Shown piece after piece: positions 23,645 to 39,275 of a DNA stretch of 64,000 bases (the stretch's first letter is position 1; each line of letters starts with the position of its first letter). The position numbers and the translations under genes were made by a program. Where the stretch lies: NCBI GenBank assembly GCA_029204225.1, contig CM055095.1, forward strand, positions 34,373,078 to 34,437,077. The letters are read 5' to 3'. Under the pieces are notes generated by a model. The model did not search any database, had not been told where the DNA came from, and saw only the letters and a list, made by a program, of their open reading frames with translations. This DNA is from Diphasiastrum complanatum (lineage: Eukaryota > Streptophyta > Lycopodiopsida > Lycopodiales > Lycopodiaceae).

Positions 23645-24842
23645 CTTACAAACTTAGATCAAATTGATAATGTGATTGGATATAGATTTTTTCAAAAAAC
23701 TATCTCAGATTAGATCTGCTAGCTCTATTCCACTTTTCAAGAATCTGATTCTATATGATAAAAAACTACCCAAAATTCGATCAATCGATACTTCTCAAAA
23801 ATGATAAATCTCTCAGAGTCTGATTCTAAATATATCAGATTTGATCCAAATTTTGACAGAGACTTGATCTGGAAAATCAGAAACTAAAAATAGGACTGGT
23901 GAAGGTCCTCTAGGCGAAGGTTGTCTCGACGAAGGTTCAACAGTGCTAGTTTGGGGTAAAAACTCTCTAAACATTTTTCTGGCAATTTCTTGGGAAATAA
24001 CCTTCGCCGACTTCTCAGATGGAAGGTCTGACACAGATAAAATTATGGACAACCGGACGAAGGTTTCTGACACAAGAAAATATAGTTTTTGTAATCTGGC
24101 GAGAGTAAAAATCAAGATTTTTTGTGATCTGATCAAGATGAATCTTCATAGTATTTTACTATAAATAGAATATTCTGAAAACTCGACAAAGGTTCTGGCA
24201 AAGGATCAAGAGTAATACTGGTAATTTTGCAAAAAAGTGACTTTTTTTGGCAAAAATATGACAATATGACAACTGATCCTCTGAAAACCTTTCTATTTTT
24301 GGTATTATTCTTCGCCGACCTGGCAATAGATAGATCTGAATCACATCTAAGTACAATGAATTGGGCAAAGGTTCTTTTTATGTATTGTTTAGGGTTTTGA
24401 TAATTTTTTGTGTTTTTTGGTGGTTTTTCTGATGTTTCTAGAAATCTGCTGGTAATTAATCTTCGCCCTTCAAATCGAAGGTTTTGTAAACAAAACCGAA
24501 GGTGTCTGCAACTCGGCAAAGGTTTTCTGAAAGAGGGTAAAAAGTTTTGAGCTCCGATGACGCTTTTTGCCTCTTTTTGACCAAATTTGACAGATTTGAC
24601 CGATGTTTGTTATTTTCTCTGATATCTCAGATCCAAATGGATCTTAAGATTGGTGATCTGAATAGCTTTCCCTGTTTAATAATCAGATTAGATTTCAAAC
24701 AAGCAAATCCACTCAAATCTAGCAAAATCAATCCCAAACTAACCCTACAATGCAGTTTTAACACTATTCATGTCACGACAAGATGCCTAATGCAAGCTAA
24801 CCATCAACCAAAACATGCTGCAAACTGAAAAATTGGCGTAGC
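23645..24842 (-). other. 5' leader of the 10.8-kb gypsy element with GCGAAGGTT motifs
   Basis: About 1.2 kb between primer site and gag start with no convincing gene. About a dozen CGAAGGTT/AACCTTCG motifs or near variants occur between 23890 and 24530, in both orientations. They match those in the integrase-to-extra-ORF spacer of the same element. Confidence 0.6.
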
Positions 24843-24860
24843 TCCCCGGCAACGGTGCCA
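24843..24860 (-). other. Primer-binding site, tRNA-Asp type
   Basis: TGGCACCGTTGCCGGGGA on the minus strand, four bases after the LTR end. It matches the TGGCGCCGTTGCCGGGGA site of plant Athila/Tat elements with one change. A third version (TGGCGTCGTCGCCGGGGA) is at 49979. Confidence 0.92.
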
Positions 24861-24864
24861 AAAT

Positions 24865-25725
<861 letters not shown>

Positions 25726-25730
25726 TTTTG
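25726..25730. repeat. Target-site duplication TTTTG (right copy)
   Basis: Matches 14929-14933. Confidence 0.92.
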
Positions 25731-26335
25731 GTTGTATGAACCCCCGCAAACACTCAATTTTGATGATTTTTCCATCAGTAATTCTCGCAGAGATTTCAAT
25801 AGATGTATTTGAATCAGATCTAGTGACAAAGTATCAAGAGTTAGCTCCCAAGGGATTTCAAAAAATCATGAAAAAAGTGCTCTTTTTTAGTGTTTTTTGG
25901 TGAGATCTTGAGATTCTCTAATCCATAACCCTTGTAGACTGGATACCATTGCATCCAGGTCAGATCTGACTATGGAGAGCTCTCCAAGAGTTTCAATGGA
26001 CAATTGTAGCTAATCCATCTGTTAAAATAATATTTACCCCTATTTTGTTGTTTTTTCTCGAGATCGTTGTCTCTGATTTGCAAGAATGGAGGCTGATTGA
26101 TGTAATATGATGATCTGCTGGCCCTTGGCTCCTATCTAGATCTAGATCTCACTCAAATATGGTTGGATCTTGCTTGATTTGTCCTGATCTTGCTGAATTT
26201 TGATGGATTCTTTTTTATCTGACTATACCTCATCAAGATCTGGTTTGGTTTATTGGATCTGGGCGTGATCACTTCTTATGAGGCTTGATCTAATCATTGT
26301 AAGTGTATTGTGTCATCCACATCCTGGATCTGTTC
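25731..26335 (-). other. Post-integrase spacer of the old host gypsy element
   Basis: Non-coding. It follows the integrase end (near 26336) on the minus strand and continues at 14928 beyond the 10.8-kb insertion. It contains many AGATCT-like words (CAGATCTGAC, CTAGATCTAGATCT) but no gene. Confidence 0.5.
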
Positions 26336-27488
26336 ACTGAGGTGGCCAATACTTGTGAAGTCGGCTACCATTGATGGGAGTGTCGAATGGTGTCCCATCT
26401 AATTGCTCAAGTTTCACGGCTCCATGGTTGAGGATCTCCTTTACTCGGAACGGGCTTTTGCCTATGAACTTCAGCTTTCTCTTGATCACTTTAGTTTTAT
26501 ACATGAGGACTAGATCTTCTGATTGAAGATCCTTCTTGTGTAATCGACGATCATGCCATGCCTTGCATCACTCCTTCTCAGCCGCCAATGCATGCATAAC
26601 TAGCAAGCACTTCTCGCAAAGTTTATGTAATGCTTCATGGCACAATTGTAGAGATTTGGATTCCTCCAGATGTTGCATTGTGGCAATTCTCAATGAAGGT
26701 ACCAAAACTCTACTAGCATTATTGCATCTTGACCATAAACCAGTTGAAACGGCGTGTGGTCAGTGCCTCCCTTGTAAGGTTTTCTGAATGCCCACAGGAT
26801 AGCATTTAACTTGTGCTCCCAATCAGATCTGCTAGCTTCAACTATTTTCGTGATCATGCTACACAATATCTTATTAAATGATTCTGCCTGCCCATTACCA
26901 CGAGGATAATAAGGTATGCTGAATCGATGGATCATGAAGAATTCCTCAATAGGACCTTGATGGTCTCACTGACGAAATGGCTCTTGCGATCGCTAACTAT
27001 CTCATACAGGAACTTGAAAGTTGTTCGAGCGTCAGCTATTCGCACTACCTTGGCTTCGACCCACTTGGTGAGATAATTCGTAGCCACGATGATATACTGG
27101 GCTTGTGAACTTCTTGCTGCAGGATGAATTGGACCAATATAGTCCAATCCCCACTCCTCAAATGGTGCTTGAACTAGAATTGGGTGTACAAGATCATAGT
27201 TCAACCTTGTTGGCCTCCTAGCTCTCTGGCACACATCGCACTTCTTCAAGTATTCATCCACATCCTTGTGTATTGCTGGCCACCAACATCCTGATTGTAG
27301 AATCTTCCGAACTGTAATGTTAGATGCAAAATGTCCACCACCCATGCCTTCATGCGAAATTGAAATAATCTGAGTGGTTTCATGTGGAAGAATACATCTT
27401 CGAAGGATCCCATCTAGTTCGATATAATTGGTCGGCAATCAGCTGATAAGGTCTAGCTTTTAGAACCGGTTTTTGTTGTTGGAAAGGA
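26336..27488 (-). pseudogene. Gypsy integrase of the old host element
   Basis: Minus strand. From about 27480, the pre-integrase region (PYQLIADQLY) is followed by the zinc domain HEGMGGGHFASNITV, GCWWPAIHKDVDEYLKKC, CDVCQRA. The core has WGLDYIGPIHPAA (first Asp), YIIVATNYLTKWVEAK, SDRKSHFVS (second Asp) and YYPRGNGQAESFNKI (Glu). The C-terminal region has LVYGQDAIM, DLVLMYKTKVIKRKLKFIG and LDGTPFDTPINGSRLHKYW, ending near 26336. Shifts occur near 26935 and 26690. The region upstream of 27488 (RT) is missing. Comparison with 19471-20043 shows what the younger element has lost. Confidence 0.85.
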
Positions 27489-30290
<2,802 letters not shown>

Positions 30291-30690
30291 TGGGACTTTA
30301 GAGCATGGGGCCACCCGCGTTTGGCCAATGGTTGGGCGTCATGTGGCCCCAGTTCCCGGATGAGCAGGGACTATCAAAATTGAGGGGCGAGTGATTTTTG
30401 CGGGCACATGCGATCAGGCGCCTCAGCGGGCTCCTGAGTGGAGGCCGGGCAGGCGTGAGGGAGCAGCAGTGTTTAGACTGCTCGTTGGGACTTTAGAGCA
30501 CGGGGCCACACGTGTTTGACGTTTGGCCCCGGCCCAGTGGCTGGGGGCCACGTGGTTCCGGTGCCCGGACGGCAAGGACTGTAAAAAATGAACGGTGGTC
30601 GATTTTCAAGGGCACAGGCGGTCAGGCGCCCCGCGGGCTCCCAGGCTTCAGTGCGTCGGGTAGTTCCCAGGAGAGCGCCGGACAATTGGG
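30291..30690 (+). repeat. GC-rich tandem duplication, period about 195 bp
   Basis: TGGGACTTTAGAGCA(T/C)GGGG starts units at 30291 and 30486. Shared parts further in include GGCGCC-flanked GATCAGGCGCC / GGTCAGGCGCC and GCGGGCTCC. The units are clearly diverged. The island is much richer in GC than its surroundings. Confidence 0.7.
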
Positions 30691-30781
30691 CAGTCGATGG
30701 TGGTGTCGAGCAGCAACAGCCACACCCGAGCACATACACAAGTGAGAGCTCGGCAGATTTGTTATATATCTCTCATTAGGA

Positions 30782-30805
30782 ATCCCATAAGAATGCTTAT
30801 GGGAT
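30782..30805. repeat. Perfect 10-bp stem hairpin
   Basis: ATCCCATAAG, four bases, then CTTATGGGAT. No T-run follows, so it is not a terminator-like site. Confidence 0.7.
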
Positions 30806-30889
30806 ATTGTTTTGGCTGGCCGGACTCGTGGCGCTCGGGCAACCAATTTTTTTAATTAAAAAATAGAAAAACATGTGTCTAAGGACGCA

Positions 30890-31440
30890 CCCCTGCTTCT
30901 TATATGCGACGCTTCCCCCTCTCTCTCGCTTGCTCGCATTCTGTCTCTCTCCTTCCAGCTCACGAGGTGGAGTTGGCCCTAGGCCCTAGGTGATGGCGAT
31001 CCAACCTTGTAGGCTGTAGCCTAGATTCTGACTCCCGAGCAAGAGAGAGCGACAGAGAGATAGATAGAACTCCAGTCTCTGCCATCTGGCGTGGGCTGTA
31101 AGAAGATCCAAAGGAGCGATGCAGCACTGAGCACACTGTCTTCTTCTTCTTCGTATTGTTGGTGGGCCAGCGCTACTATATATCATGCAACTCACATGAA
31201 CTGTTCCCATGTGCGCCCACGACGGATGCCGCAGCTAGCGCCGGCAATGCTCACTGCTCTCATAAGGTACGGAGTCAAGGAAGGCGGGCGGGCCAGGCCC
31301 AGGCCCCAGGGGCCTCAAGCCCAACACTTCCTTCCTTCATTTCCGTACCTGCAAAACAGTACCCAATACTTGCCACGTTCTCCCAATCAAGACGCTCAGT
31401 GCTCTGCTAGCCTTGTTGGGTGACACCTAAACTCCATTAT
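30890..31440 (+). other. Possible remnant of a gene start (uncertain)
   Basis: A TATA-like TTATATG (30900) and a CT-rich leader (30915-30960) are followed by GC-rich sequence. A short frame from 31195 (MNCSHVRPRRMPQLAPAML) runs up to a donor-like ATAAG/GTACGG at 31266. No downstream exon is recognisable and the product cannot be named, so it may be only a captured promoter and first exon or chance. Confidence 0.2.
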
Positions 31441-34400
31441 CTTGAGACTTGCCCTTTTGGAAGGTAACTCCCTTATTTAATATTCTGCTGTCTACATTGC
31501 ATGAGCCTATTTCAACTGTAGCTAACTCCACATACTTCCATCATCCGTGAGAGTGGGTCCACCTTTATCAAAATGCTATGCATGGTAATAGAAGATGCCA
31601 CCTTTATCAAATGCTAGGGATGGTAATTGCATCTTTTAACTTTGTAGCATAGAGATGCTACAAGTACCTGCAAAATAGTGTACATCTAAACCCTAACTAG
31701 GGTTATGCCCTTTCTCATCCAAGGTTAGAGAAGCTTTAAGGATGAACAACATATCCTTGGGCCTCCACCTTTTAATGAGGGTGGGGGCCTCCGTGCAACA
31801 TTTATGCATTGTTTGTTGTTGAATATAGGTTATTCCATATGCCTAATGCACCTTTGGATTGATAAGTGATGTCACCACATTTTAATCACTCATGATTGCG
31901 TACAATGTGAATGATGTCACCACCTTTGGATTAGTCATGGTTGCACTCATTAGTTGCAAACACAAGGTCAACCTAATAAGTTCAATCTCAATTAAGCTTG
32001 TTAGAAATTGGTTAATGAAAAGCCTATTGGTTCCATGTAACCTGATAAAAATATAGATGGACTAAAATGGATCAACATGTTTTTTTGGCCTTGCCTTGCC
32101 TTGCGAAGGCAATACTATGTGTTGAGGTCGGTCAATGGAGTTTGGAAGAAAGTCGACGTTAAAGACATTGTGATGGTAGCCTAAACTTTTTAAGTTTGGA
32201 CCTTAATTAAAGGCCCAACTATCCCACATGAAAGTAATCATGCATGCATCTGAAATAGCAAAAGACATTTGGTGAATGGAAAAAGATTGCCTTGCATTTA
32301 GCTTTTGCTTTTTTTTAAGTGATATGAAAATGATTCATTCAAATATGCATCACATTGATTGTCTCCATGTGTGCATAACATTAGATGTATTCTTGTCAAT
32401 AGCCAGGATTTTGTGATAGTGCTTTTTGGCTAATAAAAAGTGTCAGAGTAAAAAGCAAGGTCGTTCAACAACAGCTATGTGTTTTGAAACTTACCCATAG
32501 AAAAAACCCCATCCACAAGTGCAACATATTTTGTCACAAGAAGCTTCAATGCATGACTAATAAGCCTTTGATAAAAAGATCCGAGGTTTTTCATGTCAAA
32601 TTATATGAGTTCTAAAATGGGTTGCCAGTTATTTCATCTGCTGGTTTGGCAACACGTTGTGGAAAATGCATAAACTATTAAAATTATTCTAGCTAGTGCT
32701 TGACATAGATTTTCAAAATTATTCTAGCTAGTGCTTGCCATCTCCACTTTCTATATATAGATACATATCAAAGTTAATTGCTACTGACCCATTACTAATG
32801 TCCCTTACGTTGGTTGCCTAGAAGCCATTACTTTGCAACCCATCATAGTGGTACGCCATTCTAAGAACAATGAGCTCATGTGAATCAAGAGGGTCTTAGC
32901 ATCAGGTGACACTTCAAAGTTCCACATGGTATCTGCAACTCGTCCTATTTTGACGCGGATGGCAAATATTTTTGTGTCAATTTAGTCAGGCCTAAAACTT
33001 TTGTTCCATGAAAAGCAAAATGCTTTTGACGAACGATGAGTCTCCCCTTGCATGCTCGGCCTCTTTTCCACCAAGTTTTCTTATGGCATTGTTCTTAAAC
33101 TTAATCCTATTGACTATCTCGTTGCCCCTCTTTGTGGGCAACTGTTTAACTTTCATAAGGTGCAGAGAAAGGAGTAGCAACAAAAGAAGAAGATGTCATC
33201 TCTTGTAATTGTTGTAAGGCGACATACCACATGTACAGGCTGCATAGAGGTGATGAACCTTCAACATTGGGAATGTGAGAGCTTCTATATCAGTTGCTCC
33301 AGCAGATACAGATCTAAAGAAGTCCAAGCACACCCATCCGATGAAAGACCTAGCATCCCCTGACTTCTTGCTGCTTCCATCATTTGAACAATGTTTCCCT
33401 AGCAATACTAAGGAAGTCAGGTTGCTTGCTTGTCGTTTATACTAATCTATTTCTTCATCTGTGTTCTATTTATTTTTCCCTTGTTTTCTACCAATGCTTT
33501 TAGCAACTAGATTTCATACTTTTTTTTTGTCGATGATTATGCTAGCCGTAGCACAGAAGTCAGGATTTTTGCTTGGTTTTCATACTAATGTTTGAAGCAC
33601 TTTGGTTTTGTACTTTTTTTCTTGATAGTGTCGGGCTTCTTGATAGTCATGTGTCGGGCTTCTTGGATAAGCACCTTGTGCCTTTGATTGCAGTGAAGTT
33701 ATACATGAGTCAATAGGTTCTGTTCTACATGTTCCATTCCGTCGAGTGCACCTATCAGGAGGTGAACTGACTATAAAACACTTTACATGACACACTAGAT
33801 GAATCATTACCTAACTCATGAGATCAATGTTAAAGAAACTAATAATTACAATATGAAATTATCCACAACCTCTTGTAGACAATTTCATAAATGCTTCTTG
33901 GTTCAAATGCGCTTAGAATCCAAAATATTAAGGTATAACAGTTCATTCAACTAGAACATCTAGGAGATCCATTAAGATAAACAAATGATTTAACCTCAAC
34001 TCTAGGTATCCTAGATAATGTTATCAAGCTTAATATTTGCAAATTCTCACACTCCTCAAATTTCGTTTTTAAAACTATGGTACATCTATCTACAACTCAA
34101 AGAGTTGATCTTAGCTTGGAATGAATACTTTTAGATGAATTCTAGCTACAAACAAGGAACCTATGAGACTCCCATAGAGAATGATGTCCATGAAGGATCT
34201 TTCACCACCTCTTAAAGGATCCCTTACAAGATGTTCCATAGATGTGTATACATACATGCATAGGTCCCTATGAGATTTTCTTATAAATGAAGTAGCAAGC
34301 TGAAATCAACAAAATCTAGCAAGAAAAGTGGAGCTCAAGCTACTTTAATATCCAAAATAAGTTAAGATGGTCGAGATCTAGCATTTTGCACCTTCAATGT
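31441..34400. other. Intergenic DNA, no gene seen
   Basis: No convincing coding region. Small local duplications occur: AAATTATTCTAGCTAGTGCT at 32681 and 32716 (period 35), and CCACCTTTATCAAA twice near 31560-31610. Confidence 0.5.
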
Positions 34401-34414
34401 AGCACATCTCAAAG

Positions 34415-35170
34415 CTATGCATCATGCCAAGCTTTAAATTCCAAGGCAATTTGTACACTTGATGAGATATCAATTGAGCTTATAAGTGCATGAGAAATGT
34501 TGTGAGATTCAACTTGCCTTGCTTTATCCATATAAGTGAGCCTTGATGGCTCCATGTTGTTTTTGTTTGAAGACTTTCTTGGAGTCCTCGGATTTTGAAC
34601 TTTTTCCAACTCTTGACTTGACTCCAAGCCATCAATGATTTGAATTGGTTGATGATCCACAGACAGAAAAATACATCTCTGCTAATTACTTTAACAAGTA
34701 AAAAGGAGAAAGTCCTCCAAATCCAAGGTAGAGCCTCCAAATGTCCTCCAAGCAACCTGCAAGCTCCAAGATGCTTCTCCGACTCCAAGATAGGATGCCT
34801 CCACCTGCAAGTAAGGATCTGCAAGCCTCCAAGGATCTCTCCTCCACCTGTGTTCCTAATCTTAAACACAAAGGAAGATAACAAGCTGGCCTCAAGTATT
34901 CACCACCCAACCATAAGTAGATCCAAGCTCCAAGCAAGACCTCTATAGCAGCCCCTTGCTAACCATAAACAGATCACAAGCATATCACAACAAACCATAG
35001 TTTACTCAAGATCCAAACCCTACTTATGTCCCATACCATAAGCAAGAACTAAACCCTTAGCATACTACACACAAGAATTACTCTACACACTAGTAGCCAT
35101 ACTAGAGCGTAAGCAAGGTAAGCAAAAGAGATCTCTCTCCTTCCCAATGGGCGCCCTACTCCTCTTATAT
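34415..35170 (-). other. Low-complexity CTCCAAG-rich segment, probable retrotransposon debris
   Basis: The plus strand at 34690-34860 repeats CCTCCAAG/GCTCCAAG words about a dozen times. A minus-strand frame at 34660-34415 (EKVQNPRTPRKSSNKNNM) resembles one at 37320-37280 (DLADQPQNPRAPKRSSRTK). The two may derive from the same element, but no conserved domain is present. Confidence 0.35.
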
Positions 35171-36395
35171 AGATGGCATTTAGTTCTCTCCAATACACTA
35201 TGGAGTTACATGCACATACAATGAGGAAGAGAGAGGCCTAGAGGAGTTCAAGAGGTCATCAGACATCTTCCATAACTTATGACTCTTTGATTACTATTCT
35301 TGTGGAACTTGAAACTCAATGGACCCTTTAGGAGGGCGCCCTCCTACTAGGACCCATTGCCCAAGTTGTGTGCTAAGAATGGTAAACTGAATTTTGGAAT
35401 TCAGTAGAACTTTGTAATCTCTAGATATTGTTGATTGTATAAAGTTTATCTTGTTAAAGACATGTGTTATAATGGTCTTTAATTACTTCGTTGATTGTAA
35501 AATTTGGAACTCATAATCTGGTTAAGAATCGGTTTGGAAGAATATTCTTGGAATCCAGTGATTTTCCTTGAGGAAAAGATTTCAGAATGATTCTTATATT
35601 TTCCGAGTTATATGTTGTGCATATACTCCAGTATTTTTCTAATGATTAAGTATGCTTCTGGAATCTTGTAAATTATGATTGACGAGTCATAAGATTCCAC
35701 ATGTTTATGATTGACGGATCATAAATTGATACTTAAAGGTCATTAAAAGCTTATAAGGAAATGTGAAAATTCTTAAGATATTGAGTAATTCTTGATCAAC
35801 TGGGTGAGTCAAGGATTTAGATCTGTTGGTTAAACTCTAAATTTCTTTACTCCAACACATACTTGAGATTGTGTGGATCTTACAGACATTTTCATTAAGT
35901 AATTGTTTACTTGTGAGGAATTTGCTTACCTTCCAGATTGTAGTTTATAAGTGTTTGTGTGCAAAGTTCAGTCTATATCTCCAGATTTATAGGAGACAAA
36001 TAAATCTTTTAAGATACGGATAATTGCTGATTTTTTGCATGTAATGCTAGAAATGAGATTGTTAACTTATTAGAGTAATTGCAGTGCTCTGGTTTGAGTT
36101 ATGATTGTCCGAGACTTGATGGATCTCCTAGAGATTTTAGATGACTGAATTGTGATATTTGAGAATATTTTGATATTCTAAGAATATTTTTACCAAGAAG
36201 CATTGTTTTCAGCAATACATTGAAATAAAATTTCTTCAACTTTTGGATTTGATTTCTGAAATAAGGTAAATCACCCAGTGACTCATGTAATTGGGATTAC
36301 ATGAAGGTGATAAATTCTTCTTTGGATAAGATCAACCCATTTGGAAAATTTATAGCTTAGTGTATCTTTGGGAATTTGAATCAGTATTCATGAGT
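35171..36395. other. AT-rich DNA before the chromodomain remnant, no gene seen
   Basis: No pol motif could be read here on either strand, although the following chromodomain and polypurine tract imply that an element body once lay upstream. Confidence 0.4.
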
Positions 36396-36544
36396 AGAGG
36401 CAAGCAATTTAAATATTGTTGCACCTCTGAGTACTTATTTAGATGGAAAGATCAGACTATGAATAATGGTTCATGGGTAATATTTGAAAGCTTAAGGAAT
36501 AGTTTCATGTTTTCTTTTTTCCATTCTGAGGACAAAACCTATTT
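36396..36544 (+). pseudogene. Chromodomain tail of a gypsy (chromovirus-like) integrase
   Basis: Plus-strand EYLFRWKDQTMNNGSWV resembles the chromodomain core of plant chromovirus integrases (EYLV-W-G-...-W). It is followed by FHSEDKTYLREEEC, which corresponds to the usual end, GAGGACAAAACC then the purine tract. Chromodomains steer integration to marked chromatin. Only this tail remains. Confidence 0.55.
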
Positions 36545-36557
36545 AAGGGAGGAAGAA
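36545..36557 (+). other. Polypurine tract
   Basis: AAGGGAGGAAGAA directly before the LTR start TGTTATGGCC. Confidence 0.7.
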
Positions 36558-37100
36558 TGTTATGGCCATATTCAGCTAAGGACATGGAATAGTCCTAATA
36601 TGGTAGGCCAGCCCTCCAGTGTTTGAGATTATCCGTCACACCTAGATTTAATTCCACGTCAAGGCCTGTCGGTGACTAATGACCTTGAGAGGACCCAGAC
36701 ACTCTAATTGAGACATATGGAGTAGTGCATGTACGTGTGACTGATATAGGTAGGAGGTATGCATAAAGACCTGTGACCTATTTATAGTTGACCTGCATGG
36801 GGATTGCACGTGGTCATGCACAGGATGTACTCTCTATATATTGAGGTAGTGATTATCCCGTCGACAACTTTGGTCTAGGTTACCTGTTGAGCTCTTCTCC
36901 TCTTGCTATCACATGGCATGGCTTGGGGGCTAGATCTAGGAGGGATCTAGGATTGGTTGGGTGGTTTTGCTCCACAGTCTCTCTTGTGTTTTCCTATCCT
37001 CATCCTAGGGGTTTTCCCTAGTGGTCATTACAGTGTGTGTATGTATTCTCTTCAAGTTACTCAGATATATATATATGTATAGTTGTCAAAGGATCTTTAG
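36558..37100 (+). repeat. 3' LTR of the chromovirus-like element (end not resolved)
   Basis: Starts TGTTATGGCC after the purine tract. Contains a TATA-like CTATATATTGAGG (36832) and the LTR-like words shared with 27489-28000. The right end is estimated only. Confidence 0.5.
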
Positions 37101-37116
37101 TTATTCTAATTACAGT

Positions 37117-37450
37117 TTAAAAGATCATTAACAACCGTTGAACGTGATCCGTAGATTGGTTATTGGAGCATCGTGAAGACATGAAGAAGTACAAAAGAAC
37201 GATCTCCTTCGTACATGTCAGGAGCGTGAAAATGTGGATTAGGAGTAAGATTAAACTCCAACACAACCTTTGTCCTTGAGGATCTTTTTGGAGCTCTCGG
37301 GTTTTGAGGTTGATCCGCAAGATCTTCCTCTCTTTGATGCTCCTCCTCAATCCTAGCAAGATCACACTTTGACAAGGTCTCTTCTTGAGCGATCTCCTCC
37401 TTTGCCATGTTCACACTCTCAATAGCAACATTAGCATCCAACTTAAACAA
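37117..37450 (-). other. Uncharacterised minus-strand frame, probable retrotransposon linker debris
   Basis: The minus-strand frame 37450-37160 is rich in Glu/Lys/Arg (KEEIAQEETLSKCDLARIEE, PQNPRAPKRSSRTK). It shares the PQNPR-P-SS pattern with 34660-34415. No domain recognised. Confidence 0.3.
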
Positions 37451-37601
37451 TCTTCCATGTTTAAATCCCTTTGTTGCTTATAAATGCAAGATGCCAATGC
37501 ACTCACTCTTATTACTTTAATTGTACATTGTACTGTGGTGGGGCCCACTTGGTAAGCTTAGCCTTAGACTACTTTTGGTGACGGGACCCGCTAAGTGCCC
37601 A

Positions 37602-39225
37602 ACAGTATCCATCACCTAAATAGCTGACGGTCCCATGGCACCTGCCTATGTTTGTTGTGGTAGAAGGCTATCAACACGCGGATTGATGATGATGTAATGT
37701 TTCAGGATAAGCATGGATATGTTGGAAATTAAGCCCACAGTTGCCTCCTTGGTGAATGACTAATTTCTATTTCATGATTCTTCCTGCATGTTTATTGATC
37801 ATTGATTTAGGAACAGGTGAAACTAACTTTGGTTCTACGTCTGCTCATCTGATACCTGCAGGAATCACAAACTTAGACAGCCAATTTATTTGAAGAACGC
37901 TTACAACGGGCTTCCGGCTGATCTCCAGCAAAGGATAACCAATCTTGTCATAATTTCAAACTTCAGATGTCAAGTTTAATAACTTGAAGTCATTGAAGGC
38001 TTGGCCATCTTCCAAGACTTCCACAAAACTTGCATTTAGAACAAGTCTACAGAAATACATTACTTTTTCAATAGTTTGCGAAAATACACTATGTTTTTCA
38101 ACAGCTTCGGCATTTTCGCATTTCCCCGAAATGCGACACTTACATAGTTCAAAAGTTTAACTGCTTTTAACACACCTTCGGCTCTTTGCGAAAAATGCGA
38201 AGAGAGAAAATTCCCGAAGGTCATCTATTTTCATGCATTAAACTGTTTTAAAAGACCACGTCTTTTTTAGGGCACCTTTGGCTTCTTGCAAAAAATGCAA
38301 AAAGAGAGAAAATTCTCGAAGGTCGTCTAAAATAAACGAGGAACATTCCAGCGACGTCCCCATCCGCGTCAACAACGGTGAATCTTTGACCGTAAATACT
38401 GTTGTGTACAGATGTCACTGAAGCCATATACTTCCAAGTACAACGACTTTCCTAATTAGGTGACAAGCTTTTATTGTAATTAATACATGGATGAAGTCTA
38501 TAAATAGATCATCCAAGCACAGATTAGGTGTTGCTCCGTCCATGAGACACATTTTTTAGCCTCCCAATTACGCCGTCATTTTGGTTATAATTGCTATTTT
38601 GTATTGTGCTTCAGTGTAATATAGCAACAACTTGCTTTAATCTGTGTACAACGTAAATGAATGCTGGTTGTGATTGAATGCACTTTCATTGTTGTTTAAT
38701 CGCGCTTGTTTACTCACTCTGATCAGAACACAGACATCTACGACTCCTCAGTTTCTGATCAGATGATGGCTGTCTTTGACGCTTGAAGAACTCGCGTTAT
38801 CATACTGCTCTTCCATTTATTTCAAAACCATACTTTATGTTGAGTCTGATTTCAGTAGTACCACATACAAACCATCTCTAATCTCTTCGGTGGACTATAC
38901 TCTTGTTTTAGAGTATGAATTTATTTTTAACATCTTGTTGGACAGTTAGAACACTTAAAGCTATGATTACATTTAGCATAAGCTTTCTATTAGAATATTT
39001 TTGCACCTAGCAGCTGATTAGAACGGGAGAGTTGTTCCGCAATATTCCTGCTCTCTTCTCCATTCGCGTTGTTCTATATCCCTTGCCCCATCAGGATAGA
39101 GATCGCTCACGTAAAACTTGAGGCTTTATTCGATGATTAGCCTCTCCTGAACTCTTCAAAAAGTATTTGGAAAGGCTGGTGGCGACCAATACTTGCGTAA
39201 CCAGCTACGGTTGATGGGCATTTGC
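37602..39225 (-). pseudogene. 3' end of a Tat-like gypsy element without extra ORF
   Basis: At 37596-37650 the plus strand reads CAACAGTATCCATCACC...GGTCCCATGGCACCTGC. This matches the LTR/purine-tract junction at 15691-15745 (CAACAGTATCCCCCACC...GGTCCCACGACACCTGC). At 39180-39225 the minus strand ends an integrase: PINRSWLRKYW, compare PINGSRLHKYW at 26350. Between them are 1.5 kb without a coding frame, including a 100-bp tandem repeat (38171-38325). Confidence 0.55.
38171..38325 (+). repeat. 100-bp diverged tandem repeat
   Basis: CACCTTCGGCTCTTTGCG at 38173 and CACCTTTGGCTTCTTGCA at 38273. Both are followed by AAAAATGC(G/A)A, AGAGAAAATT and CGAAGGTC. A partial earlier copy (TTCGGCATTTTCGCA) is at 38106. 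Confidence 0.7.
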
Positions 39226-39275
39226 TTGATGATCATTAATTTTATAAAATCGAATAATGTATTTTAAAACATTTT

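Noticed and set aside
30782-30805. Intrinsic terminator
   Set aside because: A hairpin without a following T-run in a eukaryotic genome; rho-independent termination does not apply.
30473-30845. Overlapping GC-rich frames on both strands
   Set aside because: Long frames are expected by chance in GC-rich sequence, and the tandem duplication explains their shared words.
34480-34937. Minus-strand frames of 83-134 codons
   Set aside because: They translate CTCCAAG low-complexity sequence in two registers; no domain.
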